NCBI RefSeq assembly: GCF_000004075.3
Contig: NC_026657.2
Location: 31,528,408-31,592,407, forward strand
Origin: Cucumis sativus
Lineage: Eukaryota > Streptophyta > Magnoliopsida > Cucurbitales > Cucurbitaceae
Direction: 5' to 3'
Length of the DNA: 64,000 nt
Position numbers and translations under genes: made by a program
Shown here: positions 29,298 to 44,200 of the stretch, piece by piece
Layout: each line of letters begins with the position of its first letter
Position numbering within the stretch: the stretch's first letter is position 1
Notes under the pieces: model-generated
What the model was told of the DNA's origin: nothing
Database searches by the model: none
What the model saw: only the letters and a program-made list of their open reading frames with translations

Positions 29298-32200
29298 ATG
29301 AGTTCCGCAAAAAAGCATTACAAGGATAAATTTGCTCGTCACAAGTAAGATTGGCTCCAAAATCTATGATTTCTATTGTTTTATTTGATTCTTCCATGCT
29401 ATACCTTCTTCCCACAAGAACTTTTGTTAGAAATTTTAGGGCAATGTTACTTATACGCCGCATTTCAATGGATACTGTAACAGGGAGGAGAAAACTGAAG
29501 AACCGGAAACCCCAAAATACAGAGACCGAGCTAAAGAACGAAGAGAAGATCAAAATCCTGATTATGAACCCACGGAGTTGGGTTTTCATGCTGTTGCCCC
29601 TCCTGGGACTGTTGACATTCGGTTAGACCTGCTTAATGCAATTTTGTTCTGTGATTTGATTGTTAAGTATTTACTTCGTGCTTTTCTATGTTAATTTTCT
29701 TAGTCTTACTTTGCTTTTTCCAGGGCGGCTGATGCACACAAGTTATCCATTGAGAAGAGCAAGTACCTTGGAGGTTCGTTCCCGTAGAATGATATTAGGA
29801 ACTATTCTTCATTTGCATTCAATTCAGTTGGGTAGATATATTTAGTGGGTTTTACAAGTACAACTTTCCCGTTTCCTCGTTGTTAGTCTACGAGTAATGG
29901 GGGCGTGACTTTTCAGGTAAGTTCTTAACCATAAAGTTGCGCATTCGGAGTTGTTCTGAATCTTGATAGTATTTATACCTGTTATGGCTGAAGTTGAAAT
30001 CAGGAGACATTCCCAAGTCATTATTTTTATTTTATATAAATGTTTTGAGCTGCTTTGATGCAGGGGACGTTGAGCATACCCACTTGGTGAAAGGTTTAGA
30101 TTATGCCTTGCTCAATAAAGTAAGAAGTGAGATTGACAAGAAGCCAGATGCTGTAGGTGATGCTGAAGGGAAGGCCAGGTAACTGATCGATATCCGTTTT
30201 TCTTGATGTTCATTTTGTCAAATATAGTCTTACGGAGCAGGATAATACTTTGTTTTAGAATCTCTTGTCTTTTTGTGATTAGTTCTCTATGTCGTATCCT
30301 ACTCACCTAAGTTAAATATTTAAAGGACTAGGAGTTGATAACAAAACTTATCATTTTAGCTAATTGAGAGAAACATGTTGGGCACTGTTGAAATGATCTA
30401 TTCTTGTATGGACGATAATGTTCGATGTTTTTATTAGCATTCTCTTTTCTTTTATTGTAATGACCACTGATAATGATTTTCTGGATGGCGATATTGCAGT
30501 GCACCCAAGGAAGATCAACAAGTGTTGTTTCGCACTGCAACAGCAAAGGTGAAATTATTTTTCTAACCTATAAAATTCTGTTAAACAATGTTTTAATTTA
30601 TTTGAAGATTATTGTGTTCATGCCTTTGTTGGGTGTTTGTGCTAACTCCTTTTGGCCATTCTCTGTATTTCAGTCTGTATACAAATGGATCGTCAAGCCC
30701 CAGACGGGCATTAAGTCAAATGAGACGTTCCTTCCTGGTAGAACATCATTTATTTATAACATGGTAATCAATGTTTGCCTTTTATGATTCTATCTTAGTT
30801 AGTTCAAATTAAGCTGGCTGATGGCACATCATGGTCCTCCTTGGTCCCTCCATTCAGCTGGGGGATTATTTCAAACATGACAGTGTTTTCTTTCGAACCT
30901 TACCCACGTTATTGCTTGTTGATCTGAACTTCAGAATGTTCTCAGATGGCTTTCTGCAATTTTTACATGCATGTGATTACCGTGTGTGACCATATGGATG
31001 GAATTGGTGCATGTGGAAGAGAGGAAAAAAAGACTTCGTTTTGTTACATGCACAACCATGTTACTTTGATGTAAAATGAAGTACTAGAATTTAGGAAGAT
31101 TTTGTTTTCATCTTGATAGTCTTGAAGAGTACATAAGGTGGCTGGTTTGCTGAATCAATGAATTAAAATTCTTGGTATCTGCATGGTGATGTTTCAAGTA
31201 GGATTCAAACTTCCAAACTCAACATTGAGTTTTTGGATTCTAGTGCAAAAGTCTTCTTCAAAAGTTCATTTTATTTCTTTTTTCAACCATTGAGTAGTGG
31301 TGTTTAGCTCAACTATTGAAACATCAACGGTCGCGTATTGGGCTGTTTTTATCTCCGGATTTCAACCATACATTAGTAAGCCAACAAGTGCTTGGCTCAA
31401 CTGATATATATATGTGTGCAAGACCAAGAGCTCCGTGATTTAATTCCCCACCCCCATTTGTACTAAAAAAACTGTACTTCAGTAGTAATATAAAGATAGT
31501 GGATGCTAAACCTCAAAGCATATTCTTCTCCTTGTTTTGTGAAAGTGGCATGAGTCATTCATTTAATCCAGTGAAATTTATTTCACATGCTTGTGACGTC
31601 CTTACTGAACTTTACTATATTACATGTCTGATATCTTATTCGCAGGAGGGTGGATATTCTCACGATATTCCAACTACCTTGCACAGAAGTAAAGCTGACT
31701 GTCCAGTGCCAGAGGTTCATTTCTTCTTGTTCTCTTGGTCTTTCTTTCCTCACATCATTACCTACAAAATTTTGTACAAGGGTCTGATTTTCATCATTGA
31801 TTTACTGATGCAGGAAATGGTAACTGTCAATGTTGATGGTTCTGTCTTAGATCGAATTGCTAAAATTATGTCATATCTTCGTCTTGGATCCTCAGGGAAG
31901 GTTTTAAAGAAGAAAAAGAAGGATAAAGATGTAAAAGGTAGTTGGCATTTGCATCATCCTTCACCGTTATTTAAATGCTACTAGAGTAACATGAAAGGAT
32001 AGGGAAGAAAGTTGCCTCTCCAATATATTGCTGCACTTATTTCTATAAATATCGTAGGAAGCATGCTTATTGTATTTTAGTTTCTCTCTTGCCAATGTAG
32101 GTTTGTGATTAATGAGACTCTGTTCGAAGAAAATATTTGATTTACGCACTTGTGGAGTTTATTGTGTCTCAGTTACTCCGTGCATATACATGCTGCACAT

Positions 32201-33944
32201 GGTAGAAAAAAGTTAGAGCACTTAATGAATGGCTAAACCTGCCCTTTTAATTCAAGTATTCCACCTCCATATTCTTCCTCCATTTTACATTTATTTGATA
32301 TGATAGTTTAAATTTTCATCAGGCAAGTGGGATCCTGTTCATACCCATTTTTTATTTTTACTTTTTAATTCATCATTCTTTTCATATTTTCTTTGCAGGG
32401 AAGATTTCATCTATTGTTAATGAATATGTTGGCATCAATAAGCCATCTACACTTGATACTGGCGTGCCAAAGAAGCAAATGGAAAGAGAGATGTTGCCCC
32501 CTCCACCTCCTCTTAAGAAAAATCAGATAGTTTTAAAGGAGAAGCAAGGGCCAGTTGTCACAAGAGTAGAAGATGATGATATTTTTGTCGGCGCCGGCGT
32601 TGATTACACTGTTCCTGGTAAGGACCTGAGCCAGAGTCCTCTTTCGGAAGACATGGAAGAATCTCCTCGAAATAAGGAGAAACCTAGTTATTTCTCTGAA
32701 CCTGCTTATGGGCCGGTCCCACCCTCTGGACCACCTCAGGAATGGCAAGAAACAGTATGTTGAACTTTTTACTTACTCAACGTCAAGTACAGCCTTCTGA
32801 ATTGCGAGCAAATACTGAGTCATTTACATGCTTGCTATTACCATTTTTTAGTTTTTTTTGTTCTATCTTAGTTCAATGGTGTTACAGAATGGATATGGAG
32901 TGATGCAACCTCAAGCGTTTCCTGCTGGCTACCAAGGAGAGTGGCAGGACTACCAATATTCTGAACAACTGGCTTATTCGGAACAGTACCTTCAGCTCAA
33001 CATGCAGGCATATGATATGCAAACAGGAGCGAACATTCAACAGGATCCCCGACTCATGACTCAAGAAGAGAAAGATAGGGGTCTAGGCTCGGTGTTCAAG
33101 AGAGACGATCAGAGACTACAACAACTGAGAGAGAGAGATGCACGAGAGAAGGATCCCAACTTCATATCAGAGAGTTATTCTGAATGTTACCCTGGATATC
33201 AAGAGTATAACCGTGAAATCGTGGACAGTGACGATGAAGATGACTTATCAAAAATGGACATGGGAGGCCGGGTAATTTCTTATCATCGTGCTTGAGTAGA
33301 AGTTTTAATTAATCAAGCTATTATGAGTTTGTCTTTGGTAGAAGCCCATCAGTACAATATTAGTGTTATATAATTAAACTTGTCTTTACCTGCTAGCTTA
33401 AGTTAGTTTCTGGGTCAATTGGTGATTTAAAATGGTATTATAGGAGTTTACTTTAGGATTTTCAGGGTTCAAGTTTCTGCAATGTCATTGTCTCCTCAAT
33501 TAATATTTATTTTCACGTGCGTCTTTCTCATATTTCAAGCTAACAAGTGAGTGTGAGTGTTAGCAATATATAATTAAATTTCCTTTATCCACTAGTTTAA
33601 GCATTTGGGTCAATCGATGATTTAAGATTCAATTTAGTGTACTAGGATTTGAATATTGACTACGAAATTCACATTTGTAGGCAAAGGGCCGCCTCCACCG
33701 GTGGGACTTTGAAACAGAAGAGGAGTGGGCAAAGTACAATGAGCAGAAGGAGGCCATGCCAAAAGCTGCATTCCAATTCGGTGTGAAGATGCAAGATGGT
33801 CGGAAGACACGAAAGCAAAACAAGGACCAGAAACTCAACAATGAACTGCATAAGATCAACAAGATACTAGCAAAAAAGAAAATGGAGAAGGAAATGAATG
33901 GAGATGATGAAGACATACAACCTGGAAAGAAGATTAGAGTTTGA
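29298..33944 (+). CDS. SMU2: RED/IK splicing factor, SMU2 homologue
   Basis: Spliceosome-associated protein; RED works with SMU1 in activation of the spliceosome and affects splice-site choice. Eleven exons with GT-AG junctions: 29298-29344, 29484-29621, 29724-29773, 30064-30178, 30500-30548, 30674-30763, 31646-31714, 31814-31937, 32399-32754, 32888-33271, 33681-33944; 561 aa. The N-terminal RED domain includes KYRDRAKERREDQNPDYEP and SKYLGGDVEHTHLVKGLDY. A Lys-rich nuclear-signal-like run (KKKKKDKD) lies near residue 225, and a Pro-rich stretch follows. The C-terminal RED domain includes GRLHRWDFETEEEWAKY, then a Lys-rich tail. The long Arg-Glu/Arg-Asp repeat for which animal RED is named is reduced to LRERDAREKD here. 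The first exon codes for only 15 complete residues. No frameshift or stop was found. SMU2 is recalled as At2g26460 in Arabidopsis, outside the JMJ22-DLD neighbourhood. Confidence 0.96.
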
Positions 33945-35269
33945 ATTGGTTGGCAATGGAAATAGATGGAAAGATGTGTATTTTTTGGACTTTCCATCAC
34001 TCGAGAAAAACGAAAAACGTAGAAGTTGGCATTATATGTGTTCTCATCTAAAGTTCTTTCGTTGGAGAAGGAATTTTGTCATATTAGATTATCCTTTATA
34101 ATTCAAGAAAGGCAATCACCTCCCGCCTATTTTTAATGGAGGTTATAATGTTTTATATTATTATTAGTTTATTAGCCTTTATTTATCATTTTCTTAACAT
34201 GTGAGTTTGCGATTCATGGCTACATATTCACTTTGACGTAGTGTGTAGTCTTTCCATAGATGCTTTCAAGGAAAAAGAAAGATCAAAGTATGTCCTTTAC
34301 TTGTTTGTTTTATTGTGAAACTCAATGTTTGCCAGGATTTATATATTTATGCTTAAAAAAAACTCTTATTTACTGTTCGTCACATTAGCATTTTACTGTT
34401 CGTTTACTGTTCTTCACATTAGCATTTTAAAAATATGTTAAAGTTCGTTTATGTTGTGATAATTCCATAGTACTAAAAAATTTATTGACTATCCTTTGAT
34501 TTATAAATTGGCATGGTACTATCATACTACAATCTCATGCACTATTTTAAAGTTAATATATAAATATATAAATAAATTTAGTGTAAACTTCAAAATTTTA
34601 TAATGAAGATTATACTTAAAAAGTATTAAAATAAAATTAATTTTTAAATATAGTAAAATAAATCAAAATAAAAATACCAAAATTTCATGATGGTAATATT
34701 TTATCATATTTGTAAATATTTTTACAAGCTTCGAAATTTAAAATAATTATCCAAAAAATATATTATTTCAGGTTATAATATGTATCATGTAATATAATCA
34801 TAAATTATATAATATTAGAAAATCTAGTTATATAAAAAGAAAATTAACATGTTACGTGTTTATAAATTAACTAATTTATATACAACATGGGAAACTACAA
34901 GTCCACAACTAAATTAGTAAAGTATTAAACATATTTAAAACAACCATTCATATTACAACCCAACTTTTTAGTCTGATATGATTCGATGTTTTAAAACGGA
35001 GGGAAACAAATTCCCATAAGCGTATAGAAACTTGAGTGAACTACATCGTTCAAAATGGATGTAGAATACACCAAAGTATTTGATGTTAAATACAGATCGA
35101 AGAAACAAAATATCTGCAAAATCATACACAAGGAAAAATAACCAAAGATTGACTCATTTATAGAAATATTTAAAGAGTTGCTCAATCTAAAATTCTAAAC
35201 ATCATTTGTAAAGTAACATGCTTGTTTAAGAGAAGTTCGTTGACGCATAGATACATAAAATTGATTTGT
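33945..35269. other. 3' flanks of SMU2 (+) and DLD (-), AT-rich spacer
   Basis: The first 200 bases are probably the SMU2 3' UTR. The rest is AT-rich and non-coding. A short tandem repeat at 34369-34428 is listed separately. Confidence 0.6.
34369..34428. repeat. 34-bp imperfect tandem repeat
   Basis: The sequence TTTACTGTTCGTCACATTAG starts at 34369 and recurs at 34403 with one mismatch (TTCTTCAC). The repeated part runs on through CATTTTA, and the second unit is cut short. Confidence 0.8.
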
Positions 35270-38200
35270 TCAGAAACAAATATGGGGAGGTATGAGCTTT
35301 CCTGGATTCATAATATTGTTTGGATCCAACGCCGTCTTTATTCGTTTCATTGTCCTCAATGCCTCCAACCCGAGTTCCTTTTCCAGGTACTGTAGATTAA
35401 CAAAAACCCGAAAAAACTCTTTTTAAAATTATATATTTGTAGACATTGATATTGATATTTTGACCTCTCACCTATGTTGATGCTTTCATTTTAAGTCGCA
35501 TGGAAATAGTTTGCAATTAGACACTAAGGAGTTCAGCTCTTTGGTTTAAGGTCTAAGGCTTGGATCCCTTACTCATACATGTTTAACGTAAAAAAGGCAT
35601 ACTAGTTAAAAGAAATACCTTCATTTTTCCTGTACCAACCCCATGCTCGCCAGTGCATGTTCCTGACCATCAATGGATAAAGAAAACATGTTTAGACACG
35701 GTCTGAAATTTGTTTTAAATTTTGAAGCAAAGGAACATTCAGCAAGCTATTGAGATGACTAGAAGGGGAATTATGATCTATATATATATATATAATACAC
35801 AATGGTGCAAGTGGTTCTTTTCATTGCTAGAAAATAACTGAAAACGAAATTCAAGGAATATTGAAAATCACATAACATTAACATAATTACAATATCAATT
35901 TTAAGGTTAGAGGTTTGATTCTCCCACCTCACGCACGGTAAAAAGATGAAAAAATTTAGAAGGAAGCCAACTTTGTAGAAAACCAACCAGACTGTCAACC
36001 AAAACCAAACCAATCAACTGAATTGACCAAAATATTCAAACCGGCTAAGTTTGGTTGATGTTTTCAGGTTTCAGCTTCCATCCCTAGATTACCACCACTC
36101 AAAACTAGATAAATAAATGTAACTACTGTTATGGGGAATATATTTTCAAATTAGCATTAACAATAAAAGTGTCTCGTGATACATTGCAAGAAAAATTGTA
36201 CAATGCACCATTCAGAATTTGAAGGTTTTAGGGAATGTTTGGACCTAATGTTGACGCCTTCAGATGTTTTAACTGGGAAGTTAAAAACAAAAACAAAACC
36301 ACCTAGTTACAGAAGCAAGTAAACTACAAGTATTGGAGATTTTGTTCATCCAATTAGGATGGGAAAAAAAAGAAAGAAGACAGTACCTTCCATGGACAAT
36401 GCTTTATAGACCATCATATGGTTGAGTCTCTCAGCTTCTTTCCGCTGTTTTTCTTCCTTTGGATCAAACAGGATCACCGTGTGAAAGTTTCCATCACCAG
36501 CATGGGCAATGACCGTGCTGTTTGTGGGCAATAGATTTTCAGCCATATAAATTGGTAGAAATATTATTTCAGCCATTTTTTGCACTTCCAAGTGGAAAAG
36601 CTTTCAAATATGGTCCTTCATTTCATTGATTGTTCGCCTATGGTTCATTAAACTTTGAACTGCCTTTAAATCAATCACTATTAACTATTTGATTCAATAC
36701 TATGTTCCAATTTTTCTAATTTCTAAGTACTTTGAGATATTTTACTCAAATTTAGCTTCTGTCAACATTTAAACTATGTTAAAGCTTGACCCAATTTTGT
36801 TTAGATCATCTTAGTTGTTCTAACTTTTACAAAATTAATACTCTCATACTTGCATGCAGTGAAGTAAGAAATTAGCTTCTTTTTTTTTTTTTGAAAAGGT
36901 GACGAGCTTCTTTATTATTAATAAACTCAAAATACAAGAGACCTATACATTGAGAAAAGTAAGAAACTAGTTAGTTGTCCCCAAAAAAGGGAAAAGAAAA
37001 TCGATGCAACCAAGAGAAGACACACCAAACGAGTGAGGATGCATCTAGCTCTCGTTTAGAACTTGATATCAATTCCGCAAGGTGGGATAGAGGAACGCAT
37101 ACATCCTGTGATACATGAATAAACGGTAAAACAGTTGCATTAGAATGAAAATAAATAAATAATAGGAGTCATCACAAAGTGCATAATGATATCTCAGTAA
37201 TAAGGAAGCAATTATACACCATGATTGAGGTATAGTTCCCTTCTAATCTACGGAATTTCATTGCATATTTTGTTAGATACCTAGATTAATATAGGGTAGG
37301 GGTATAAAGGTAATGAGATTTGTTGGTTATAAATAGGAAGTTGGGGAGAGAAGAAAAGCATGAAGTATTTGGTGAAGATATTGGGCTGCAACATTCCTTG
37401 AAAGAAGGGAAGAGTAGAGGGTTAGAGTTCTATGGATATGTTTTGAGTTTCCTTTGATTACTTTGTATTTCTTAGTTTGATATCAATAAATACCAACACA
37501 TTCTGGTGTTCCAACATATTTATTTATCCATTTATTCCATATCCTTCAGATCTGAGACAAGTGGAAGTATAACTACAATTAACTATTTATAAGCAAAGAA
37601 GGTAGTTTGGGATAAGCGCTAGTATATGATTGAAGTAGATTCTAGTAGGGTTTCTAGAGCAAAAAGTTCAATTTAAGGAGCTAAGAGTTTCGAAACTTGT
37701 GTAAATACAGTGATATATACAGACCGTGATCATCGCCTCAAAATGGGGTACTAATGCAAAGCATGCCCATAGCGCTTCCTTCCTTATCTGCATGTAAACG
37801 ACCATAATAAGAGCCAAATTGAACAAGTGTTCAAAAAACTTCTATTACATACTCAATCTCTTGCAGATAACTCATTCCTCTTCCTCCCCTGCAGAAGAAT
37901 GGTGAAGGGTGCAGGAAGGGAAGTGAAGTTTTATTCAATGGTGGGCATCTTGAGTATTGAAGAAGGGTAACAATAACTCCTCAAATAAACATATAAAGCA
38001 TATGTTAATGGAACGAGAAACCCCCTAGTCATTATTTAATCAAATCCTTCTAGCTAATTTTGACCCCAACATTTCAAGGGTCAGAAATTAAGAGTTTGAG
38101 AAGCCACTTTGGGGATCCAAAAAACGGATTAATAAAAGATTAGAATGGTTTTCAGGCAAAAAAGCATGCAACATAAACAAGAATAAGGAGATCAATATAC

Positions 38201-41200
38201 ACTGTAATTTGTACCTTCCACAGTTCTTTTTTGGCTTCTGGATCTTCAGCAAAGACAAAATCTGAGCCATTGTGTTCAGAAACTATCTGCTGAACAATTA
38301 GTGTTTGCTCACGTGAATATGCCTCTGGATATCAAGAAAAAAATAATAATAATAAATACAAATACTCATGAATCTGCAGCAATATGGTAGAGCACGGAAT
38401 CTGATATGAACAGCAATCAAGTGCCTTATTGTCTATAATTAATACAGGAAAAACAAATTAAAGCAGCATGTGAACACAGAGAAAATGTCATGTTCACCTG
38501 TGCCTATGAATTCAAACATTAGTGTGGGAGATTCAGGTAAATTCTTTCCATTAGCATTATTGATAGCTCTCACTTGAACCTCGTCCAACAACTCCATTCT
38601 TGATACCTAACGGGCATGGAGGATACACAGAATCAGAATTCAATAAGAGTGCAGTAAATAAAGGAGAAAGAAGGAAAAAAACACATGTAATACTAAAGCT
38701 GTACCTGTATACCAGACAACATTGTTGCAATAGCAACATCTGCGGCATCTTTAATAGAAGGAAAATTACACATTGCAACCTGGACAAGTAAACTTAATCA
38801 TGAATTTTCATCCCCAGTTAGTAATTATATTAAACCTTTCTTCGAATATTCTGTAGATGAGCAGAAGTCACACCCCAAAAGAAGGGAAAAAAGAATATAT
38901 AGGATCTAGCAATTTTAAAATATGTAATTTTGCATCCAATGTCTACAAAGTTTTATTGTCATTTTCAATTTTTCAAAAATAATATTTATAATGAAAAGTT
39001 CACTTTCAATTTCAATTAAAAAAAAAAAACCAATCAAGTGAGATATTAGCAGATTAAAGATAATCATTCCAAAACATGGAATTCATGCTTCATGGTAAGA
39101 AAAAACTGACCAAGAGAAGATTAAAGATAAACCTTGATGCAGTTTTAATATCCTTTTGTTTTTCATAATATAAAGCTCAACAATTAGTAGGAATATCTTT
39201 AGAATGGTGACTAAAAGTCTAGATACATGCCATACTGAAACCATACATGAATCTGACTGAAAAATAGAATGATATAAACAAAACAAATCAGAAGTTTAAA
39301 CTGGGAAAAAAACCACAACTGTGTGTGTGCAGAGTTAGAGAGATGGAGTGAGTATGATGGTGTATGTGACGCACACAAGTCGGAGAGAAGTGGTACCACA
39401 GAATACTCTGGAAGTTTCTGAAGTCTCAGAGTGATCTCAGTTATTACACCAAGAGTTCCTTCGCTTCCAATCATCAGACGAGTTAAATCATACCTATGAT
39501 ACAAACTACATAAGGCTGACATTTTGGAATTATAAACAAAATATTAGTAATGAGAATTGAGCACCACTCAAACAAACGATGGTGAAAACTCAGTTTACAC
39601 CCAAAGATAGTAATGTGGAATCAAAATCCCAAGGGTTTACAAACTTGAGATATTGAATCAAGAAATGGAAAAAAAGAAACAAGAAATGGAAAATGGGAAA
39701 TGAGAACATTATCGAACAGGCCCTGATTGTTCCATACTGTTCTTGAAGTACTAAACATTGCAAGTTCAGGGCAATATCCTCTTGAAAAGGATGGTTGGAG
39801 GAATCTGCCATTAATCCATTCACTCAATTTTTAGTATTCTTCCATCACAAAAAAAAAAAAAAAAAATCCATCTAAAAATACATGTATATCACACCAGTGA
39901 TCACACTGTACGTCATTTTCAATTTTAGAAAAGGAACCTGAATTGCTAGCTATCATTTCAATCTAAAGATAAAAGATATGAATGATGGTATAGAATTATA
40001 CTTTTAAGGCACAATTGTCGTGTCATAATCCTAGTCCTGGTTGAAGCTAACATAATTAAAAATTTAAGATTCCAGAAAAATTAATTCATCATCTTTTATT
40101 CTATTGATTATCTTGGCTTTTGTGGATAATGGTTCATCTTAAGACCAAGACCACAGTAATAGAATGAAGAAAATCCCCTTCCAAAATTCTGAAGCCTCAT
40201 ACATGTATTTTGTCTGACATAAACAAGGAAGACTCGAAAGCCTTTTTTCCACCAGAAACTTTTGGAAGAAGGCTGACCTTCGTTGAGTGGTTCTTAAATG
40301 TCTAGAAGATTTTTTGGTTTCAATTGGTCGCTAGTCTTATTTTGGATAAGGTTAGGATCCTTACAGCTCCGTCCTACTTTTTCCTCTTTAATGAGGTATT
40401 TTGATTATCAAGAACAGAAAAAAATATGAGATTCTTTTTGGGGATGAGGAGATAATCTATTCACAGAGCAGCTTGAGATAAAAACATGTGGGCTACTAGT
40501 AACAAAATTATGATTATCTAGTCCGTAACTAGACAACTGCTGTTGAGTGGGAGAAGGTTCCCCCTAAAATGAAGGATCCCCTTCAATAAGATCCAAAAAC
40601 TGAAACCAGCCAGAAAGTTCTCTATCTTGAAGGTCCCTTCAAAGTTACTGTCCCGACAATCCTTTCTCAGCCTTGGGCAATTACCATCCAAAATGTTTTT
40701 ATGAATAGAAAAAGAGAAACTCAACGCAAAGCACATCACAAAGGCAAGGATCAAGGCGTGAAGCCAGTAATTCTGGTGCAAAAACAAAGGGTTGAAAAGC
40801 TTCCCTTAATACTCTGCTCAACCTTTTCAGTGATTGTGATAAAAAAGAGGGAGACTCAGTTTTTGTCCCAAGTACAAACGGACTGTGTTAAGTATTTCAA
40901 ATTTCAAGGTGGCTGTTCAGAGAAACTTTGAATTCTCATAACATTTTTAAATTTTACTCTCTTCTCCTTGTGGTCTGTCAACTTTTCACTAGACAGAGAG
41001 AAATTCTTGGGAAAAGTAGAATAAAATAAATGCAACGATAGGCACAACCATACCTATATATGAGAAATAAGTGACTGGGTAAATAACAGTAGTTTAAACT
41101 TAAAGAGAATAAATCAACAATTGAATTAATAAAAAGAGTTTGGGGAGGAAGAATAAACAGAAATGAAAGAAAAACAAACCCAGCAGCACTCTTTCGAGCA

Positions 41201-44200
41201 CGAGATGCTGTCTTGACAACATCACCATTGGCAAGGACTGCCTGCAATATATCCAACATAAGCAACGTCGTCTTTTTTTCCTTTTTTCTTTCCTAATCAA
41301 AGCCAGCCTCTAACCAAGAAATAATCAAACCTTTAGGTTGATGACATTATCGCGCATGGTACCGTACCTACCTAATATTAAAATCATTAAATTCAGCACA
41401 AAAACTAAAATTATTTTTGAATCTTTGACTAAATAAAATGAAGGCACTACTTAAGTGTCATGGACTCATGAAACATAAATATTTATTTACTATTAAAGAT
41501 AATGAACGCAAAGAATGCCCATTCAGCAAGAAAAGTTGAAAATTATGCAAACACTTTTTTATATATGATTATGAATAACTGAAATTTTTTACAATTTGTT
41601 CCAAGTCAAAACATTCCATGACCCAATTTTGTAAAACATTTCTGATGGATAACTACTCCAGAGGTAGTTTTGAAAGGAAAGTTTAAGGCCAGTACTATTG
41701 CAACTTTCAAAAAATAGGGTATTCTTTAAAACAAATGGGAAAATCCATAAGTATTTTTTGTAATTTAGCCTAAAATATACATATATATATATTCGTCTTT
41801 CAAATGCTCAATTTCAAATCATGAATTAAATAATTAAACCCACAAAATATTCAAATGGCTTAATAAAGTTAAAACTGATATTCAGCTTAGTACCTGAAGC
41901 AAAGAAAGCAAATTAGATATGCAAATGCCTTGATATAAGTGGAAAAAAATTCAACTCTCCACCTATTAACAGAGGATGTGCAGGTGCAATCAGATCCTGA
42001 GAAACAGAAGAAAGAGCAATACCTCACAGCTAGTGAACCAGAGCATCGTGTGGCACACATACCCCCAATTGTTGCACCAGGGCCTGATTTATCAACAGGT
42101 TCAAATACATGAGCATGGTTATAGAAGAAAGCCAAAAATAGAAAAATACCGTTAATATTTTTGTCAACAACTACCAGAGATTATTAAACATCTGGGTCCC
42201 AAAGCTGGTAGGGATAAACAATGAGTAAAAGAGAAACACTGATTTCAGAAGATTTTGCTACGTGATTTGGGATACAAGCCTGTAAACATAGAGAACATTC
42301 CTGTCCCACCTACATTTTTTGGAACATTCAATAAAGCCGTCATATGTAATTCCAATCCTTAAGAAAACCTCACTTATTAAGTTTAAACTTAGAAAACTCC
42401 ACCATCTGTTTACACTAGCAAATTTTACTATGCTCAAACAAAGCTTTATCCAGGTGGAAGGAGTTCAACACACGTCATTTTCCAGGTATATTTGAAAATG
42501 CCCCTTTAAAAATAAATAAATAGATTAATTAATTTTTTTAAAAGAATCTAAGGGTTGTCTTCAAAATTTTATCCCACGATCATCAAGGAAGGATCTTCTA
42601 ATTTCCATCAAAGCGCTTTCCCAGTCTACATGCATGATGCACACCTCCTTATAACACTACTTCTCTAGACTTTTTTGGGCTACCGGCAAGTAAGGCTCCT
42701 TATAACTCCTTTTCTCTTTCCTTTTGGAAGTAACCTCCCTTCTGGATACCTTTTCGTGCAAAAGATCCTTAAATCCTTTACATCCTTTAATTGTCTGTCA
42801 TTCTCTTTTTCTTGTTGAACTCTTTCACAAAATTAAGAAAGCAGAACCCCCCATATTTCCAAGCATGGTGATGTCTGCAAGCAAACCTCTCTTATTTGAG
42901 GATTTTGGTACTCATGTAGTACCACATTTAAGAGTATCCTGAAGAAACCTAATTTCTTTGAAATATATTGATAATCCACTGAATTGAAGTCTAGAAAAAG
43001 GTGATAGAAAGTGTGTTGTTTTTCTCTTTAATCCTTACTTTTTTTAATCTCTTAAAGTTGCACCAATGGACAGATTAGTGTTTTTCATCTATCTCACACT
43101 CTCTTACCATGCTTGCTTTGTCTGAGTAAACATGATCAGAATAACAGAAACAATTAAGCAATTATTAGAAAGCATTAGAGAAGAAGAAACTCTTGCCTTC
43201 CCTATTAATGTAAAAAATTGATTAAAAAACAAATTGTGCGTGGATATGATAAATATTATTAGGCATAGTAACCTGGATCAAGAGGAAAAAATAGTCCATA
43301 AGGCTCTAGGTATTCATTAAGCTCCATCCATCCAATTCCAGGCTCAACAGTCACATCCATATCTTCAACGTGTAGTGCTTTAACTTTCTGCAAATTTAAG
43401 ATGCATTCTACTGTTATAGGCAGTAACCATAGATGTTTCATTAACTGTAAACAATCCAAAGAATAATTAATTATAAGGACGTTTTTCTATTCAATAGTTT
43501 TAAATCACCAAAAGCTTAAGCTGGCAGTTGAAGGTAGATTTAATTATATATCACTAACACTCCCCTTCACTTGTGGGCTTGAAATATCCGAAATACCCAA
43601 CGAGTGGAAATCAATTTTAATTGGGGAGGAAACAAATAAAAAAATAGGAACAAATAAAAAAACCAGATGAGTTTCATAACATTTATATATCATCTCAGTT
43701 CATCCATCTATTAGATATAATGAAATGAAGCACACTAGTAATAAAATGCATAAACATACATTCATCAAAGACATATCTATGCAAAGCCCTCCGTTAGGTG
43801 CTAATGTGTGACCTTCTATAGATGTAGCTCCCCCATAAGGCACAATAGGTACCTGTAGAAAATAAAAGTAACCAGTTTGACAAATTTAAGCCATATGGAA
43901 CAAGAATTATGCCAAACATCCAACTACCATAAGCCAAAGTTTTGTAAGTAGAAAACTGTCTGGAAAGAAAATATAAGGACAGGCACTGTGAGTACAAGAG
44001 AACCACGGACCTTATATTGGTCACATAATTTTATTATTTCAGAAACTTCCTCTTCAGACCTGAAATTTACAAACCGGGATGCATTAACTTACTACTTGCA
44101 CAAATATTGATCATGCAAACAGTGTTAGCATATAACACAGAAGATCCTATATCGGAGTTGAGAGCTATAAAACAAATTTGATTAAAATCAAATAACCTGA

